Shown here piece after piece: positions 1 through 11,600 of a stretch of DNA of 64,000 bases. The notes under the pieces were generated by a model. It did no database searches. It was not told the origin of the DNA and was given only the letters and a program-made list of their open reading frames with translations. Origin of the DNA: Phoma sp. XZ068 (lineage: Eukaryota > Ascomycota > Dothideomycetes > Pleosporales > Didymellaceae); the NCBI GenBank assembly GCA_004835665.1, contig RBKR01000025.1, positions 682,001 to 746,000 of the forward strand. Reading direction: 5' to 3'. Positions within the stretch are counted from its first letter, which is position 1, and each line of letters starts with the position of its first letter. Made by a program: the position numbers and the translations under genes.

Positions 1-1873
1 TCGAGTACTCTGGCTGTTGTCGTGATATCCTACTTCCACACCGAGAACACATAGTGGAAACAATGAGAACTTTTTCAAAGTTTTCAACTGGGAAGACAGT
101 TGCAGAGTCTTGAATAGACGCTGCCCATATATGGTCCGCATCGTGTTCATTTCCAAGCTGTTGGGTAGAGCCGCAACGGCTTGCAGTGCCATGGTGCAAT
201 ATAGTGCAATAGAAGACTGATATATCGACCCGATCAGCTGCCAGTCATCGTGGTGTTCGCCAGGTTGTGCCCAGTCTTCTGGTACAAACGCCTCAATTCG
301 GGCAAGAATGTCGTGTGCATCCAGAGTGTGCTGACTTGGGTCATCGAAGGGCGAAAGTGTGACGTCCTGCCGTAGGCGGTTAATGCGGATGATCTCGCTG
401 AACAGCGTGGGCGGACACAGTATGTAAGGAAAGATCAGGCTGTACATCTTCTCCACGTCCTTGATATGCTGATCGATTGGTTCGGTGAGACTAATTTGAT
501 CCGAAGGTGGGCCAAGGCTGTTAGAAAAGGTTACAATACTACAAGTTGTCAGTTATGACTTGCAGCGACGGGAAGGGGTATTTACACGGTGAAGATAACC
601 ATCGCCGAGGTCAGGTAAGGTGCCTCGCGCAGGAGTGTTTCGAAGCCACCACGCATATCTATCAATCGCTTCATGCCGTGTGCGTGGGATCGCCAGTCTC
701 CAGAACTAGAGTTTTGCACCTAGAACGTTCAATCAGTCTCAGAAAACCGAATGATAAAACCCAACTCACCTCCATCGCCATGAACATTAGAATGCTACTG
801 ATTGTCAGATCACTACTCCGGGTTTTCTCCTTTGCAACATTCTCGCTGAGGGCTCGAATTGCAAGACCTCGGTACTTGTAAACCTTGGATCTGTTGCTCG
901 CAATGACTGCACGATTTGCTCCTGCTGGTAGCGAATGTATGAAGTGATTAAGACCCAAGCAGACAAGAGTGTGATGCATGGCGGGAGGCAAGACATGCAA
1001 AGCCCAGACAGGGAAGTGGATCATTGCTGGGTTGGGTGCGAAAGCTTCTGCTTCTTTGACTTCTGGATAGATCCTAGTGTTGACTAGTAAAGTGAGTAAG
1101 GGTGACATGAGTAGTGGAATAAACCTACAATAATTGACAGCCTGCACGACCTCGCAGGTTTCGTTCGATAGGTAATCGTATGAAGGCAGTTGGTTCATCT
1201 CCATAATCCACAACATACGCTTCAGCCTTGCAAGAGGATCTCGATCGGATTGTACTAGCAATGCGGCCTCCCACTCCTGACCTCTTTCTACCACTGCTTT
1301 GAGACTCTTTTGACTACCAATTTGCATCATGCGCCCAGCCACCAAAGTCCCGGCTGCAGTCTCCGTCGCCATCAAAGTGATGTGCTCAGTTTGCTCCTCG
1401 GCTGTCAGGCTGTGCCACCATGCTGCTTTCTCCTCCTGGACCAGTAAGTACGCGAGTTGACTTTTGTAAAGCTCAATGGCCTCTGGAGTGGCGTGAGGCT
1501 CCTCGAAAACTGGCCATTCGAGTGTCGAGCTGTCGTCAAACGATGTAACAGTGTCAAATAAGTCAGCCTTGTCGTCTTCAGAACAAGCAACGGGCAGACT
1601 AGAGACGACAGGCGTGGCATTTTCGGTAACTCTTGGCCTGATCGTGTATACTTTGGGCGGGCTGTCCTTCTTCCTCCGTCTTGAGGTCACCTTTCCAGGT
1701 TCCACCCACTGCAATGGCTTCTGCTCGTCATACCCCGGGCATTCTTTGCCAGCCTTGACGCACTTCTTGCAGTGCGGAAGGATCTGATCACACACCAGGC
1801 GTCGTTTGAGGCACTCCCAGCATTGACGGGTTGCTTTCTTTTCTCCACTTTCGGCTCGCTTCATAGTGTTCAT
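1..1873 (-). CDS. Zn2Cys6 fungal transcription factor (3' end beyond window)
   Basis: Probable nuclear DNA-binding regulator. Residues 18-44 hold a binuclear zinc cluster, C-x2-C-x6-C-x6-C-x2-C-x6-C, starting CWECLKRRLVC, followed by a basic stretch (SRRRKK). The rest resembles the fungal-specific regulatory region; the motif GMKRLIDMRGGFETLL is typical of Fungal_trans_2 proteins. My exon model is 1873-770, 719-586 and 538-1, with introns of 50 and 47 nt (donors GTGAGT and GTAAAT). Reading phase is kept through both joins, and the last exon stays open to base 1, so the C-terminus is missing; 592 residues are visible. Bases about 1090-1134 could be a further 45-nt in-frame intron (GTAGGT...CTAG), which would remove 15 residues. 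Its targets cannot be told from the sequence. Class is sure; exact exon ends are less so. Confidence 0.88.
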
Positions 1874-2771
1874 TCAGGTAGGATTGCTTCCAAGGTTGCG
1901 CGGCGTATACTAGAATCGAGGCGGTCGCGACCGATTAGCAGTCTAACCGGTGGATGCGTGCCCTTCTGCATTTTTATTACCCTTGATGGTCAAGGAACAT
2001 GGCTGTGAGTGGCAGGATTGAGGTGCGCCCCGCTTGTGGTTGGCAGTGTCAGCAGCCTGATTTCTTGGCCATGATTCCTTCCAAATGCGGTTGGTAGGCA
2101 GGCTGAGCAAGGCTGAGCGAGCTTCTCACCCGTTCGGTCAAGCCGAACCGAATCTCCTTCGAACGAATGAGCGACGCAACCTGACTTTGAGATTGTGCAA
2201 CTCGCTTCGCGTTGAGATGAGTGGTGATGTGGTTGGGCGCGAGCGAATGTTTGCGGAAGGACCGAAGAGCGGTGACGTGATGGCTGACTGGCCTGAACAA
2301 TTTTGAGGCGAACTTGTGCGACTGAACTGCATGCTCTCTTGCACTTAGCAAGATGTATGCCGAAAAGACTAGCTTTTGGCAAACGATTCTATTGGCGTGG
2401 TTGTACCTCGCAGATGTTGGCGAGGTGCCCATCGATCGGCATGTCGCTGTTCGCATCTTCACAAGCTCAGGCACAGCCACAACCACATTAACTGACGTAA
2501 GATAGACCAAACAGCCCTACCGTCTGCAGTCTGCCCAAGCTTCACTAAACCCTGCGTCAGCAGAGCTTGAGGGTCCATATACAGCCTCAATGTAAGTCTT
2601 GGCCCGCGAAAGACCCTATTTGGTTCTAGCAAAAATCATTCATCCGATAGCTCCTTTTGGAGAGAAGAGAGTACATGAATATCGTAAATATGCAGGATCC
2701 AGAGTATAAGTGCAAGTTGTCGAGTCCGAAGAGGAGCACCATCATCATCTCAGAATCTCATCACATCCACA
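1874..2771. promoter_or_regulatory. Divergent intergenic region between the zinc-cluster factor and the RTA1-like gene
   Basis: Both flanking genes read away from this 0.9-kb stretch, so it should carry both promoters. A TATA-like GTATAAG lies at about 2704-2710, roughly 65 bases before the RTA1-like start. Short open frames here overlap each other on both strands and show no domain signal. No other site is recognised. Confidence 0.45.
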
Positions 2772-3836
2772 ATGGCACCAGACGGAAAACCTGTAAAGGG
2801 TAGCCTATACTTCTACGCACCGATCAAAGCCGTACCTCCCATGTTTGCAGCATGGTTCCTAGTCGCAGCTATCGCCCACATTTGGCAGTGCATCAAATAC
2901 AAGTCCTGGAAAATCACCGCGCTGCATCCTTTGTGCGCGTTGATGTTCACAGCTGGCTTCGCACTGCGAGCATACGACGCTTGGTACTTCGACAACATTA
3001 GCACCTATATCGCAAGCACGCTCTTGATATACTGCGCCCCTCCACTCCTTGAACTGGCTAACTACCATGTTCTCGGCCGCATCCTCTACTATGTTCCTTA
3101 CTTCGCACCCCTTCATCCAGGACGCACCCTCACAACCTTTGGCTTTCTCTCTGCCCTTGTTGAGGTCATGAACGCTCTCGGTGTTTCGTACCTGATGACT
3201 CCTAAAGTCGGCGAAAGCAAGCAAAAGTTGGGTCACGGTCTCATGAAGGCGTCTCTCATCTGCCAAGTAGTCGTCATCTCGATATTTTGCGTCATCGCCG
3301 GTCTCTTTCACAGACGCTGCGTGAGAGCTGGAATAACATCCAGAAAAGTCCAAGGCCCCCTGTGGACAATGTACATCAGCACGACGCTCATTCTTATCCG
3401 CACGATTTATCGCATTGTCGAGCACTTTGGCACCAGTCAGATCCCTGCGAATCCACCACCCAACTGGGACCCAATGTCCCTATCACCAATTGTGCGATAC
3501 GAATGGTTTTTCTGGGTGTTTGAGGCGAGCTTGATGCTTATCAACACTGTCCTGTGGAACTACAGACACCCGAGGCGTTATTTGCCAGAGGACTATCATG
3601 TCTATCTTGCGCAAGATGGACAGACGGAGCTCTTAGGACCGGGCTGGAAGGACGAGATGCCGTGGTTTATGACATTTATTGATCCTTGTGGACTCACGGC
3701 TGCAATAATTGGTGGCACCAAAAAAAAGGAGAAGCCATTTTGGGAGACAAATGGATTTGAGCAGGTTCCGCTGGTCAAAGTTGGAAGTGGGGATGGTACA
3801 AAGACTTCGAATGCTCTGAATGGCATGTATGTTTGA
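2772..3836 (+). CDS. RTA1-like seven-transmembrane protein
   Basis: Integral membrane protein of 354 aa, of the fungal RTA1 / lipid-translocating exporter family. Members are linked to resistance to toxic lipids or azoles (RTA1, RSB1, PUG1), but the substrate of this one is unknown. The sequence shows about seven hydrophobic helices. An N-terminal YFYAP motif near residues 13-17 resembles the family start, and RTIYRIVEHFG near 210-220 is the family hallmark, followed by an extracytoplasmic loop and a last helix before NYRHPRRYLP. The C-terminal tail of about 70 residues is hydrophilic. It is a single exon, full length for the family. It lies divergently to the zinc-cluster factor, so co-regulation is possible but not shown. 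Confidence 0.9.
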   Translation: MAPDGKPVKGSLYFYAPIKAVPPMFAAWFLVAAIAHIWQCIKYKSWKITALHPLCALMFTAGFALRAYDAWYFDNISTYIASTLLIYCAPPLLELANYHVLGRILYYVPYFAPLHPGRTLTTFGFLSALVEVMNALGVSYLMTPKVGESKQKLGHGLMKASLICQVVVISIFCVIAGLFHRRCVRAGITSRKVQGPLWTMYISTTLILIRTIYRIVEHFGTSQIPANPPPNWDPMSLSPIVRYEWFFWVFEASLMLINTVLWNYRHPRRYLPEDYHVYLAQDGQTELLGPGWKDEMPWFMTFIDPCGLTAAIIGGTKKKEKPFWETNGFEQVPLVKVGSGDGTKTSNALNGMYV

Positions 3837-4345
3837 GGTAGTTTTCATAATTCATGGTTTATACTGTTATTTATCCTTTAGCCCGGTACAGCCCTTTCCA
3901 ATTCTGCATTTGATAGAAGGCCTTAGCTGAAGCAGGGATGATAGGTTGCCTTGCAGATGTGGCGCCGAGAAGGGCGGGGCTAGCGTCAGCCCTCACATCG
4001 TCCAGCGCGACGTGCTGTCGAAACAACATACTTTCATCCACCTCATCGCCAAGTCTTCAAATAGCAGCTCTGCAACTCGTCGGGAAAGGATATGAACGGA
4101 GCGTCAATGGCAACGGCTCATCCTGGCAATGCATAGTCTGTTCAATTTTCCTCAACTTCAACGATCAGCTGGTGCAGCTGACTCACATTTCCAAGGCTGT
4201 CTAAATATATACTGTCAGGAACTTCAGCGTTTACCCTCGTATCGTACCGCCCTTTGCATTCACCGGTACGAGCTGGAGTCTGAGATTGTGCGTTGAGTCG
4301 ACTACAAAAGGGTGGTGCATCGCTCGCTTCCATTTGAGAAGAAAG
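3837..4345. other. Intergenic spacer
   Basis: About 500 bases between two plus-strand genes. It should hold the RTA1-like 3' end and the promoter of the large downstream gene. No RNA gene, repeat or clear TATA box is seen. Confidence 0.4.
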
Positions 4346-7300
4346 ATGACAACGATGTCTTCCTCGATCAACACAGAGCTCCTTCGAAGCCTTGCAAGAA
4401 ATAAGCTACCTTCAGAGTTTCATACTTTGCGACTAAGATTGTCAGATGATACGATAACCCAGCAGCTTCTAAGCGCTATCGAGCGCGGCTCGATCTCAAG
4501 TTCGGTTTTTGCCGCCTGGTTTGGTGTCTCCAAGTCACCATCTATTGTTCTGAAATCATTGAGGCAGAAGGTCTCAGTGCATATCAGATTCCTAGGATTA
4601 AAAGTCCTAAGGGTTGGTCTCGAATCGACGCAATGGGAGACGATGTGGGATGGTTTGGGCGGTACGGCAGGTATTATGGAGATCTTCAGTGATCTGTCGG
4701 TCGTAGAAGTCAAGACAGCATGTATGGCAATTGGACGCTGTGCAAGAGATGAGGACGCAATTGGGAAGCGAGCAAGAGTGACCGAGCTGTTTAAAGGTTT
4801 ACATCCTAATATCTTCCCGGATGCCGCAGCCAAGACAGTCGACCTGCGGCCTCTGTCTCATCTCTATCAAGCACTTGTCCCAAGCTGTACTACAGATATT
4901 GTCGATTGGATCACGTCCAGCGACCAACACGGCAAATGGGAGTACGTCCAAGAACATCGCCTGCTTGAGCATCATTCGCACTATATTTGGAAAGCCGCAT
5001 ACCATTCGGTGTTCGAGAGCAAAACACCGGATACTAGAAGCAAACACCGCCTCATGGAACTGTGCAGGAAGTTCCCCTCAACAACAGCCCCTGAACCTGG
5101 ATTTTCGTCTTCAATGGTATTCGCACTTGGTTTACTACATAACGTTGTTGAGACGCATACTAGATGCGTGGAAGACGAATGGGTAGTCAACAATCTGATT
5201 CGGCCTCTGCTTAGACGTGCTGTTGAGAAGCATGCCAGCTGGTCAAAGACGCAGGAAATCACTCTTTTGGCTGTGAAATTCTTCGAACGGCATCGCAACG
5301 CTATAAATGGCATCACCGACAACAAAGGCGACGTATTGCATATGGTTGCTTTGTGCTGGTCCCGCAGATCAGCTCTATTCGAAGAACCGCTCAAATATTT
5401 ACTCAAGGCTGTCAGCGGTCATGGCGGGTGGAATTCTTTTGATGGCATTTCGAACATCCTTCCCAAGGTGCCCCGCTCACGACGATACGCACTTTTACAT
5501 TTGTATTGCTTGGAGCTCAAAGACATAGACCTAGATTCGCAGCAGAGTCTCTCTAAGGCTAACGGTGTACTGACGCACAACATACTTGACAACATCGAAG
5601 CATCTCAGGCATTGAGTTTGTTCGAACGCCTCCGCTGTGCTAGAGGCGATGTAAATCTTGTCGATTTGGGCTTGTATAGCTCTGTGTTAGTGACTCTACG
5701 GACTCCAGATGTGTACGAAGGAGACCCAGATCTTTACTATCTTGTGCTTCTTAACCGCAACGGGCGGTATAAGGAGGCAGAACCTTACGCTACCAACATC
5801 CTTGAGGTACGGAAGAAGACTACGAAGAGTACCTCGAGCAGGGAAAGGCGAGCAGAATTTGCCATGTCTGTCTGGGCATGTGCACACGCCAGCGGGTCCC
5901 TCAAACTGCTGTCCGAGACTGTACAGTGGGCGAAAGGGTTCATTCGCGACCAATTAACGGCGTCCAAGCTTTTTAGAGCATACTACGATGAAACGTACCG
6001 ACTGCTTTCTGGATTTCTTGTATACGGCAACGAATCTTTAAGCCCTCAAAATCTCCAACGGCGGGTCCAGCAAGCCAATGCAATCATGGCCGATCTGCTT
6101 GACATTGCATGCTCAGCATTACGTGAGCCATTCTTTCGTTCAAGCGACTGGTCCAGAACGATCGATTTGTTCACTCGAGTCGTCAAGGAGCGAGTGGAGC
6201 TTTCTGTACATATGAAGAAAGAGATGAAGATCACGGATGAAGATGTGTACCATACTATTTGGGAAGATACAATTGCGATGCTGATCCGAGTTGAAAGGCT
6301 AGTCAACCAAGAAGAGTACGAGAAGTTAGGTGCCAGTACAATCTCAGGTGTCGTAGATTGGAGATCGGTGTTTCTGGGAAGCGCATCCGAGATGCTTGAA
6401 AGATCTACATGGATGTTTCTCGATGACCTGGCTAAGGCAAGAGACCACTTATGGGCAGAGCTACGACCAGCTTGGTATCCCGACGTTCTCACTCTTCCCG
6501 AACCTTTCCCACGGGGACTCCCCGTACAACACCTTCTCGCATACTGGACTCCAAAGGTCACGAATCTGTATGAGCTCGCACCATATATCTCATCACGAGT
6601 GGAAGCAGCACTCTTTGTCAACCCAAAAGCTGCTCTAGAGCCGGTTCCATCCGATAAACCTACGCAAAAAGCTATCGGTGCATTTGTGGACAATTATCAG
6701 TACGCGCTCGAGGCATATGTTCCCCACGTTTGCGATACGGAAGAGAAGGAGAAGCGGCTGCGAAAGGTTTGGAGCCATGTAACAGGCCCACTCAGTGCGC
6801 AAAGAATGGATTCCGAGGAGGCCTGCAGATACTGGAAACAATTTGTTCCTTCTCGGTTGCTGCAGGGTTCGCATGAAATCATACCGCAGAAGGAGCACGT
6901 GCGGTGGCCCATGGTACCAAAATCCGAACATCCATGGCAGACTCAGGAATGGAATCCTCTCGAAGGGCGACCGGTGGATGTGAAAGTCAAAGCACGCCAA
7001 CTCGGTACTGTCACATATATCGACTTCTCTACCGTCGGCCAGCATGCTCAAATATCAAGACATAACATAAGGTCTCATTTCCAGCCACCCAGCCCACAGG
7101 TTCCAGCAGAAACCAGCTCCGTGGGTTCGATATGGTCTTACCACCCAGGTGGTTTTGAAAGTGAACAGCGTTCGTTAGCGGCTTTGTTATATCTGGACGC
7201 CAAATACGGTACAGCTGAGAGGCTATTGACGACACCGTTCGTGTCATTCGATGAAGTCCGCTACCCTTGCCTATATCTTGATGAGGAATTTCTATCCTCT

Positions 7301-9436
7301 GATACTCTACGTGTCTCGGATGCCGCTTCGTATATCTCTGCACATATGAAAGTCACACCATTGCCGCTGGTGCACAAGATCGCTACGATGCTCGTGGGGA
7401 GGTTCCTTTCCAAACAAAACTCGCACGAGCTGGAAAATGCAACTTTTACAATTCTTCGAGCCTTGAGAGAGAGTGACTGGCCCGATTTAGCCTTTGAATT
7501 AGCCATTCAGATCATCATCGAGCAACCCAACGCTAGCTCCTGGCACCGTATGCTCTTCAACAATGGTTTCCTTAAACGTATGCCTGCTTCGGGTGCGAAA
7601 GAATGTATATCCAAGTACGCCGAGGCAATTGGGAGGAAACTTGATGCTCAGAAGCTCAATGCTACGAAAGCGAGGATTGAAGCTGAGCCAAAGGACCAAA
7701 TGGATGTCGATGACAGTTCGGCAATTCAGAAAAATGGTTCAACGCAGCCAGATCAGAATTTCGTTAAGATTACTACTCTCAAGTCACTCGCCCAGATTCT
7801 CTACGGGTCGACCTACATTGGCGACGATACTTCATTGGACATCCTCTCCAATCTCTCCAGGAAGGTATCCCACATTGATATCCAAGTCAGCATCCTTAAG
7901 AGTCTTCTGAGTAAGCTCGACTCCAATCGGCCTGGACTATGGCACCGTATTTTGTTGGCTCTGGAGCCTTTTATACCGCTGGCTGGAAGTCTCAACGAGC
8001 GTGTTCCTACAGTTCTAGAACCTCCTGCCCGCGATCGCAGTGATCGAAGCTACCGAGAACGCCATAGGAAGACTATCAGTGAACTTGATGCTGAAATGGC
8101 CGACTACTTTCCTGGTCCTGAGGTCGCGAACGATACTACAATTACGGATGGTTTCGTGGCTAAGGGTGAATGGCCACAGGAAGGGCAGTCCTCTGAAATG
8201 CCTGAGATCCAATCAACGAGCAGGCACATGTGGTATGAAGAGTCACCTATGCTTTGGGCAATTCTAAACCATTACCTCAAGCTTAACAGTGTTGAGCTGC
8301 TGGATATTTACTTAAAACGCATCATTATCCCGATCATCGAAGCTCTCGCAGAGCAGACCGAGAGATGGACAGCACTGTTCCTCACGAAGCATGCATCAAA
8401 TGACGCCATTGTTCGGGAGCTCGCCTTGCCAAGAATTCCAAGGGGAGACTGGATCCTGCATCATATCCTGACAGTTTTAGGCGTGAGGCCGCATCATATA
8501 CCTCAAACACTGCTCGACCAATTCGTGGCGTATACAGTTTTCAGGATCGAGCCACCAGCACAGCTTCATGAACTGAACAGGACTTTCGAAGACAATCCAG
8601 TCCTAATCAACATACCTGAAGTGGGAGCATGGCTCGACCTGTACGAGGCCAAAGTCAGACAATCGTGGTCAGTCAAATTGCCCTTTGGTAGGATCTCCAA
8701 ATTTGACATTGATTCCGGAAACGAGACTGCAAGCATTACCCCTCAAGCATACAAGGAAGCATTCCTCAAGATTTTCGCCAAGTTACTGTGCGCGGACGAT
8801 CACGACTATAATCAGATTTCAGCATTCACTTCCACCCTTACCCAAAGCACGAACTTGAGACAACCATGGTGGGACTCGCACGGTAGAAGTGCGATCAAAA
8901 CTATGATAGCACACGTCAATAGCATGCGAACTAGGGACTGGGAGAGTGATTTGAACCGGAAACCTGCTGTCCTTCCCGATACCTTCCCCTGGCGATTAAT
9001 GCTGCTCTCGCATCCACTGAATAGCCTGTCTGATGATGACGAGGCTCGTGAGCGTAATTGCAAAGTTTTTGCGCAGCAATTAGGAGCCATTCTTGATGAG
9101 ATCAGCGTATCTCTTTATCACAGAAAACTGGAGCAGATCAAGGACCACGTCAGTAATGAGCAGAATTCCGCTTTTCGGAACAACATATTGTTATCAGCAA
9201 TCCTGCTGGGCGATATCTCAACGATGAGACTGTCGTGGCTGACAACTCCAGAGTTGTTGCGTGTAGATCTAGCTGCTGACATGATAGTGTTGTCGAAGGG
9301 ACTCGATAATAAGCCGCTAGGGGGAAGACTTAAGCAGTTGTTGGGTACTTGGAAGGCGAGTGAGAACGAAGAGGCGCGAAGAACAGGGTATAGGGTGTGG
9401 GGGGAGTGTTTCGATCCCGATGGTGAGTGGTGGTAG
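4346..9436 (+). CDS. Large conserved-looking protein of unknown function (1696 aa, intronless)
   Basis: One uninterrupted frame of 1696 codons. I chose the ATG at 4346 (context AAGAAAGATG) rather than an in-frame ATG 60 bases upstream, because the extra 20 residues look non-coding; the upstream start remains possible. The protein is soluble, with no signal peptide, no transmembrane segment and no nucleotide-binding motif that I can see. It looks mostly alpha-helical with leucine-rich amphipathic stretches, as in HEAT/ARM-like scaffold proteins. A short acidic low-complexity segment (DQMDVDDSS) sits near residue 1117. I do not recognise the family. Its length and even codon use argue that it is a real, constrained gene. 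A helical-repeat scaffold in ribosome assembly or trafficking is conceivable but unsupported. Confidence 0.8.
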   Translation: MTTMSSSINTELLRSLARNKLPSEFHTLRLRLSDDTITQQLLSAIERGSISSSVFAAWFGVSKSPSIVLKSLRQKVSVHIRFLGLKVLRVGLESTQWETMWDGLGGTAGIMEIFSDLSVVEVKTACMAIGRCARDEDAIGKRARVTELFKGLHPNIFPDAAAKTVDLRPLSHLYQALVPSCTTDIVDWITSSDQHGKWEYVQEHRLLEHHSHYIWKAAYHSVFESKTPDTRSKHRLMELCRKFPSTTAPEPGFSSSMVFALGLLHNVVETHTRCVEDEWVVNNLIRPLLRRAVEKHASWSKTQEITLLAVKFFERHRNAINGITDNKGDVLHMVALCWSRRSALFEEPLKYLLKAVSGHGGWNSFDGISNILPKVPRSRRYALLHLYCLELKDIDLDSQQSLSKANGVLTHNILDNIEASQALSLFERLRCARGDVNLVDLGLYSSVLVTLRTPDVYEGDPDLYYLVLLNRNGRYKEAEPYATNILEVRKKTTKSTSSRERRAEFAMSVWACAHASGSLKLLSETVQWAKGFIRDQLTASKLFRAYYDETYRLLSGFLVYGNESLSPQNLQRRVQQANAIMADLLDIACSALREPFFRSSDWSRTIDLFTRVVKERVELSVHMKKEMKITDEDVYHTIWEDTIAMLIRVERLVNQEEYEKLGASTISGVVDWRSVFLGSASEMLERSTWMFLDDLAKARDHLWAELRPAWYPDVLTLPEPFPRGLPVQHLLAYWTPKVTNLYELAPYISSRVEAALFVNPKAALEPVPSDKPTQKAIGAFVDNYQYALEAYVPHVCDTEEKEKRLRKVWSHVTGPLSAQRMDSEEACRYWKQFVPSRLLQGSHEIIPQKEHVRWPMVPKSEHPWQTQEWNPLEGRPVDVKVKARQLGTVTYIDFSTVGQHAQISRHNIRSHFQPPSPQVPAETSSVGSIWSYHPGGFESEQRSLAALLYLDAKYGTAERLLTTPFVSFDEVRYPCLYLDEEFLSSDTLRVSDAASYISAHMKVTPLPLVHKIATMLVGRFLSKQNSHELENATFTILRALRESDWPDLAFELAIQIIIEQPNASSWHRMLFNNGFLKRMPASGAKECISKYAEAIGRKLDAQKLNATKARIEAEPKDQMDVDDSSAIQKNGSTQPDQNFVKITTLKSLAQILYGSTYIGDDTSLDILSNLSRKVSHIDIQVSILKSLLSKLDSNRPGLWHRILLALEPFIPLAGSLNERVPTVLEPPARDRSDRSYRERHRKTISELDAEMADYFPGPEVANDTTITDGFVAKGEWPQEGQSSEMPEIQSTSRHMWYEESPMLWAILNHYLKLNSVELLDIYLKRIIIPIIEALAEQTERWTALFLTKHASNDAIVRELALPRIPRGDWILHHILTVLGVRPHHIPQTLLDQFVAYTVFRIEPPAQLHELNRTFEDNPVLINIPEVGAWLDLYEAKVRQSWSVKLPFGRISKFDIDSGNETASITPQAYKEAFLKIFAKLLCADDHDYNQISAFTSTLTQSTNLRQPWWDSHGRSAIKTMIAHVNSMRTRDWESDLNRKPAVLPDTFPWRLMLLSHPLNSLSDDDEARERNCKVFAQQLGAILDEISVSLYHRKLEQIKDHVSNEQNSAFRNNILLSAILLGDISTMRLSWLTTPELLRVDLAADMIVLSKGLDNKPLGGRLKQLLGTWKASENEEARRTGYRVWGECFDPDGEWW

Positions 9437-11587
9437 GACATGGGAAGGTGGTGCTAGGTATCACATACGCCAAGATCTCCGGATCAAACCATACAGGGGC
9501 AGTCCTGCCCAAGGTAGCTGAGTCCGACACAAGGACAATATACGTTGGAGACCTGTAGTAGATTAATCTTACTCTAGGCGGCTTTGTAGATGTATGGGCA
9601 AATAGCTGTGGATACCTCATCTGTTTTTGGTGACGCTGCTGCTGCACCCGCAATCATTCCTTTTGCTTTCACTATGAAATTCGCACGGCCCATCATGAGA
9701 CTCAGTACAATGAACCTTACATGCGTCATGTCTATCTCTCCACGCCTGATGCTTCGAAATGGCAAACTTTCTGGTTCGTAGAAGTCTGGGGCGGCCCAAG
9801 CCAATTCTTGTTTCGCACAGTAACCTCAAGCCCTGCAGTACACAGGCCATGCCGAATTCTATGGTTACCAGCACGACCTTGAAGCGCAGTCTCAAGAGTG
9901 GAAAGGTAAGTTAATGCGCGACACGCGGGATGTCTTCGACGGGTACAAGGTCTGCACCGATGAGCCGTAGGGTATCATGCATTGGGGCTCAGCAGAGCCA
10001 ACACACTATTCTTCCGGGCGCCTAGGCAATGGTGGATGCTTTACCGGCATGTCTGAACTTGGGTTGCTGTACATGTAGTTGTGGCATCGTAGACCTTACT
10101 CATAGGTATGACACACTCTAAACGAACGGAACGTATTCTCACAGTGTCTGCGCGCTAATTCTGCTTTTGTGAAGACGAATCGAACGTGTACAGATATTAA
10201 AGGCGTCTGAGAGTCGCTTTGTAGTCCTGAATCCATCTATGAATCTACCACGGCTGGATCAGATAGCTTTGACTGCCTCCCAACACTTTAGTGATTTTCG
10301 TACAATTGCGGTCATTGCACTGAAAATGGAATCTATTCGCACGAATCCTTCGGCCATCGGCAGCATGGAGTAGCTCCCAAGTAATCAAGCTTTCGTCCTG
10401 AGATTGCACGTGTCTGCTACTTATCAAGGACAGCGTCTATCTATTCTTTGTCACTGTAAACGATCTCACCTTGTTAGTGTAACTTCAAATTTTCCTTTTG
10501 TCGCCCGTGTTCGAAAATTGGAAGGTTGTGTAATTATAAATCTAACAAGATTGGATTAAAATTTTGTAGTAAGCGTTACTTACCGTAAAGATTCAAGCAC
10601 AAAGCCATCATTGATTAAAGTCCTCCATACTCCAACTCAGCGATATCCACGTAGCGGCTTAAGCTATTAAGTTGGTTTCAGTTCAGATTGCATCACTGCT
10701 CAACTCGAGATGTGGTCTCCGAAGGTATACAAGTTCATGGTTAACGATAGGTGTTCTGGAAATGATACCTGCCCACAGTGGCATCATCCGATCTAGATAC
10801 AAGGAAGTCTTGCGAGTGCTCATCGCACGTGAAGACTTTCTGCCCTGTGACAGTAAGCTGGTGCATATTTGCTGCATGGCGACGGAACACAGACTCAGAT
10901 CGCCCAACTGGACAGCGACAAATGTCGCAGTTGAACATCCTGGGCAGATCATCATTTCTGTCTCCACTGCCCCATACGGGCCTCAGGTCTTTTGACAGGC
11001 ACATGCTGTCTGTAAGCGCTCTGGAATCGTCAAAAGAGCGCCAGGGTTGCTTCATGTCGGAGATGGAGCAGTCTCTGATCTTGTTACCGTATCGAGATTG
11101 TACGATATCTTGCACGCAGATGCCCTTATCCTCGCAGGCGTGGACTCGAAGAACTCGCGAATTGCGGGGGGCAAAGAAAGGTTGTTGAATATTTGGACAT
11201 TGAGTCCGAGGCCTTCTTGTTGTCGGGGTGTGATACTTCCTTTGCCTTGGAGTATGTCACACTGTGTAGTGACAAACACTGTCATCGGTCAGTCTGTTAG
11301 AGCATGCAGCAAACTTTGTAGCTATCAAGAGACCTCTCATCCACCACAGTGTCTGCTTCAAGATACTGAATACCTCCTGTATTGAGGTAATCGCACACAG
11401 TAAGCATAAACACCAAATTGTACTGGATACAAACCAACGGTACGCCCCAAGAGTTTATCACAATTCCGCCGTACGCAGCCAATTTGCACACAAGTCTTTT
11501 CAAAGCAAAAAGGTATTCCGCGCACCGCCATCATAACTGGCAGACACATACCCACAGCAAAAAAGCAGACCGCGATGCGCCGTCCGC
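9437..11587. other. Long gene-free region with a possible zinc-finger relic
   Basis: About 2.1 kb without a convincing complete gene. Open frames are short and mutually overlapping. The one exception is a minus-strand frame at 10741-11115 with a single C2H2-like finger, listed separately. Confidence 0.4.
10741..11115 (-). pseudogene. Possible relic of a C2H2 zinc-finger gene
   Basis: The minus-strand frame of 124 codons contains FNCDICRCPVGRSESVFRRH followed by AANMH, which fits C-x2-C-x12-H-x4-H. About 20 residues later KVFTCDEHSQDF resembles the start of a second finger, but the second cysteine is missing and the helix part is disturbed. No matching exon with good splice sites was found on either side. 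A decayed finger protein is the best reading; a chance frame cannot be excluded. Confidence 0.3.
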
Positions 11588-11592
11588 AAAAA
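11588..11592 (-). terminator. RNA polymerase III terminator of tRNA-Val
   Basis: A run of five T on the minus strand, eight bases after the tRNA 3' end, is the usual polymerase III stop signal. Confidence 0.75.
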
Positions 11593-11600
11593 GAACGATT

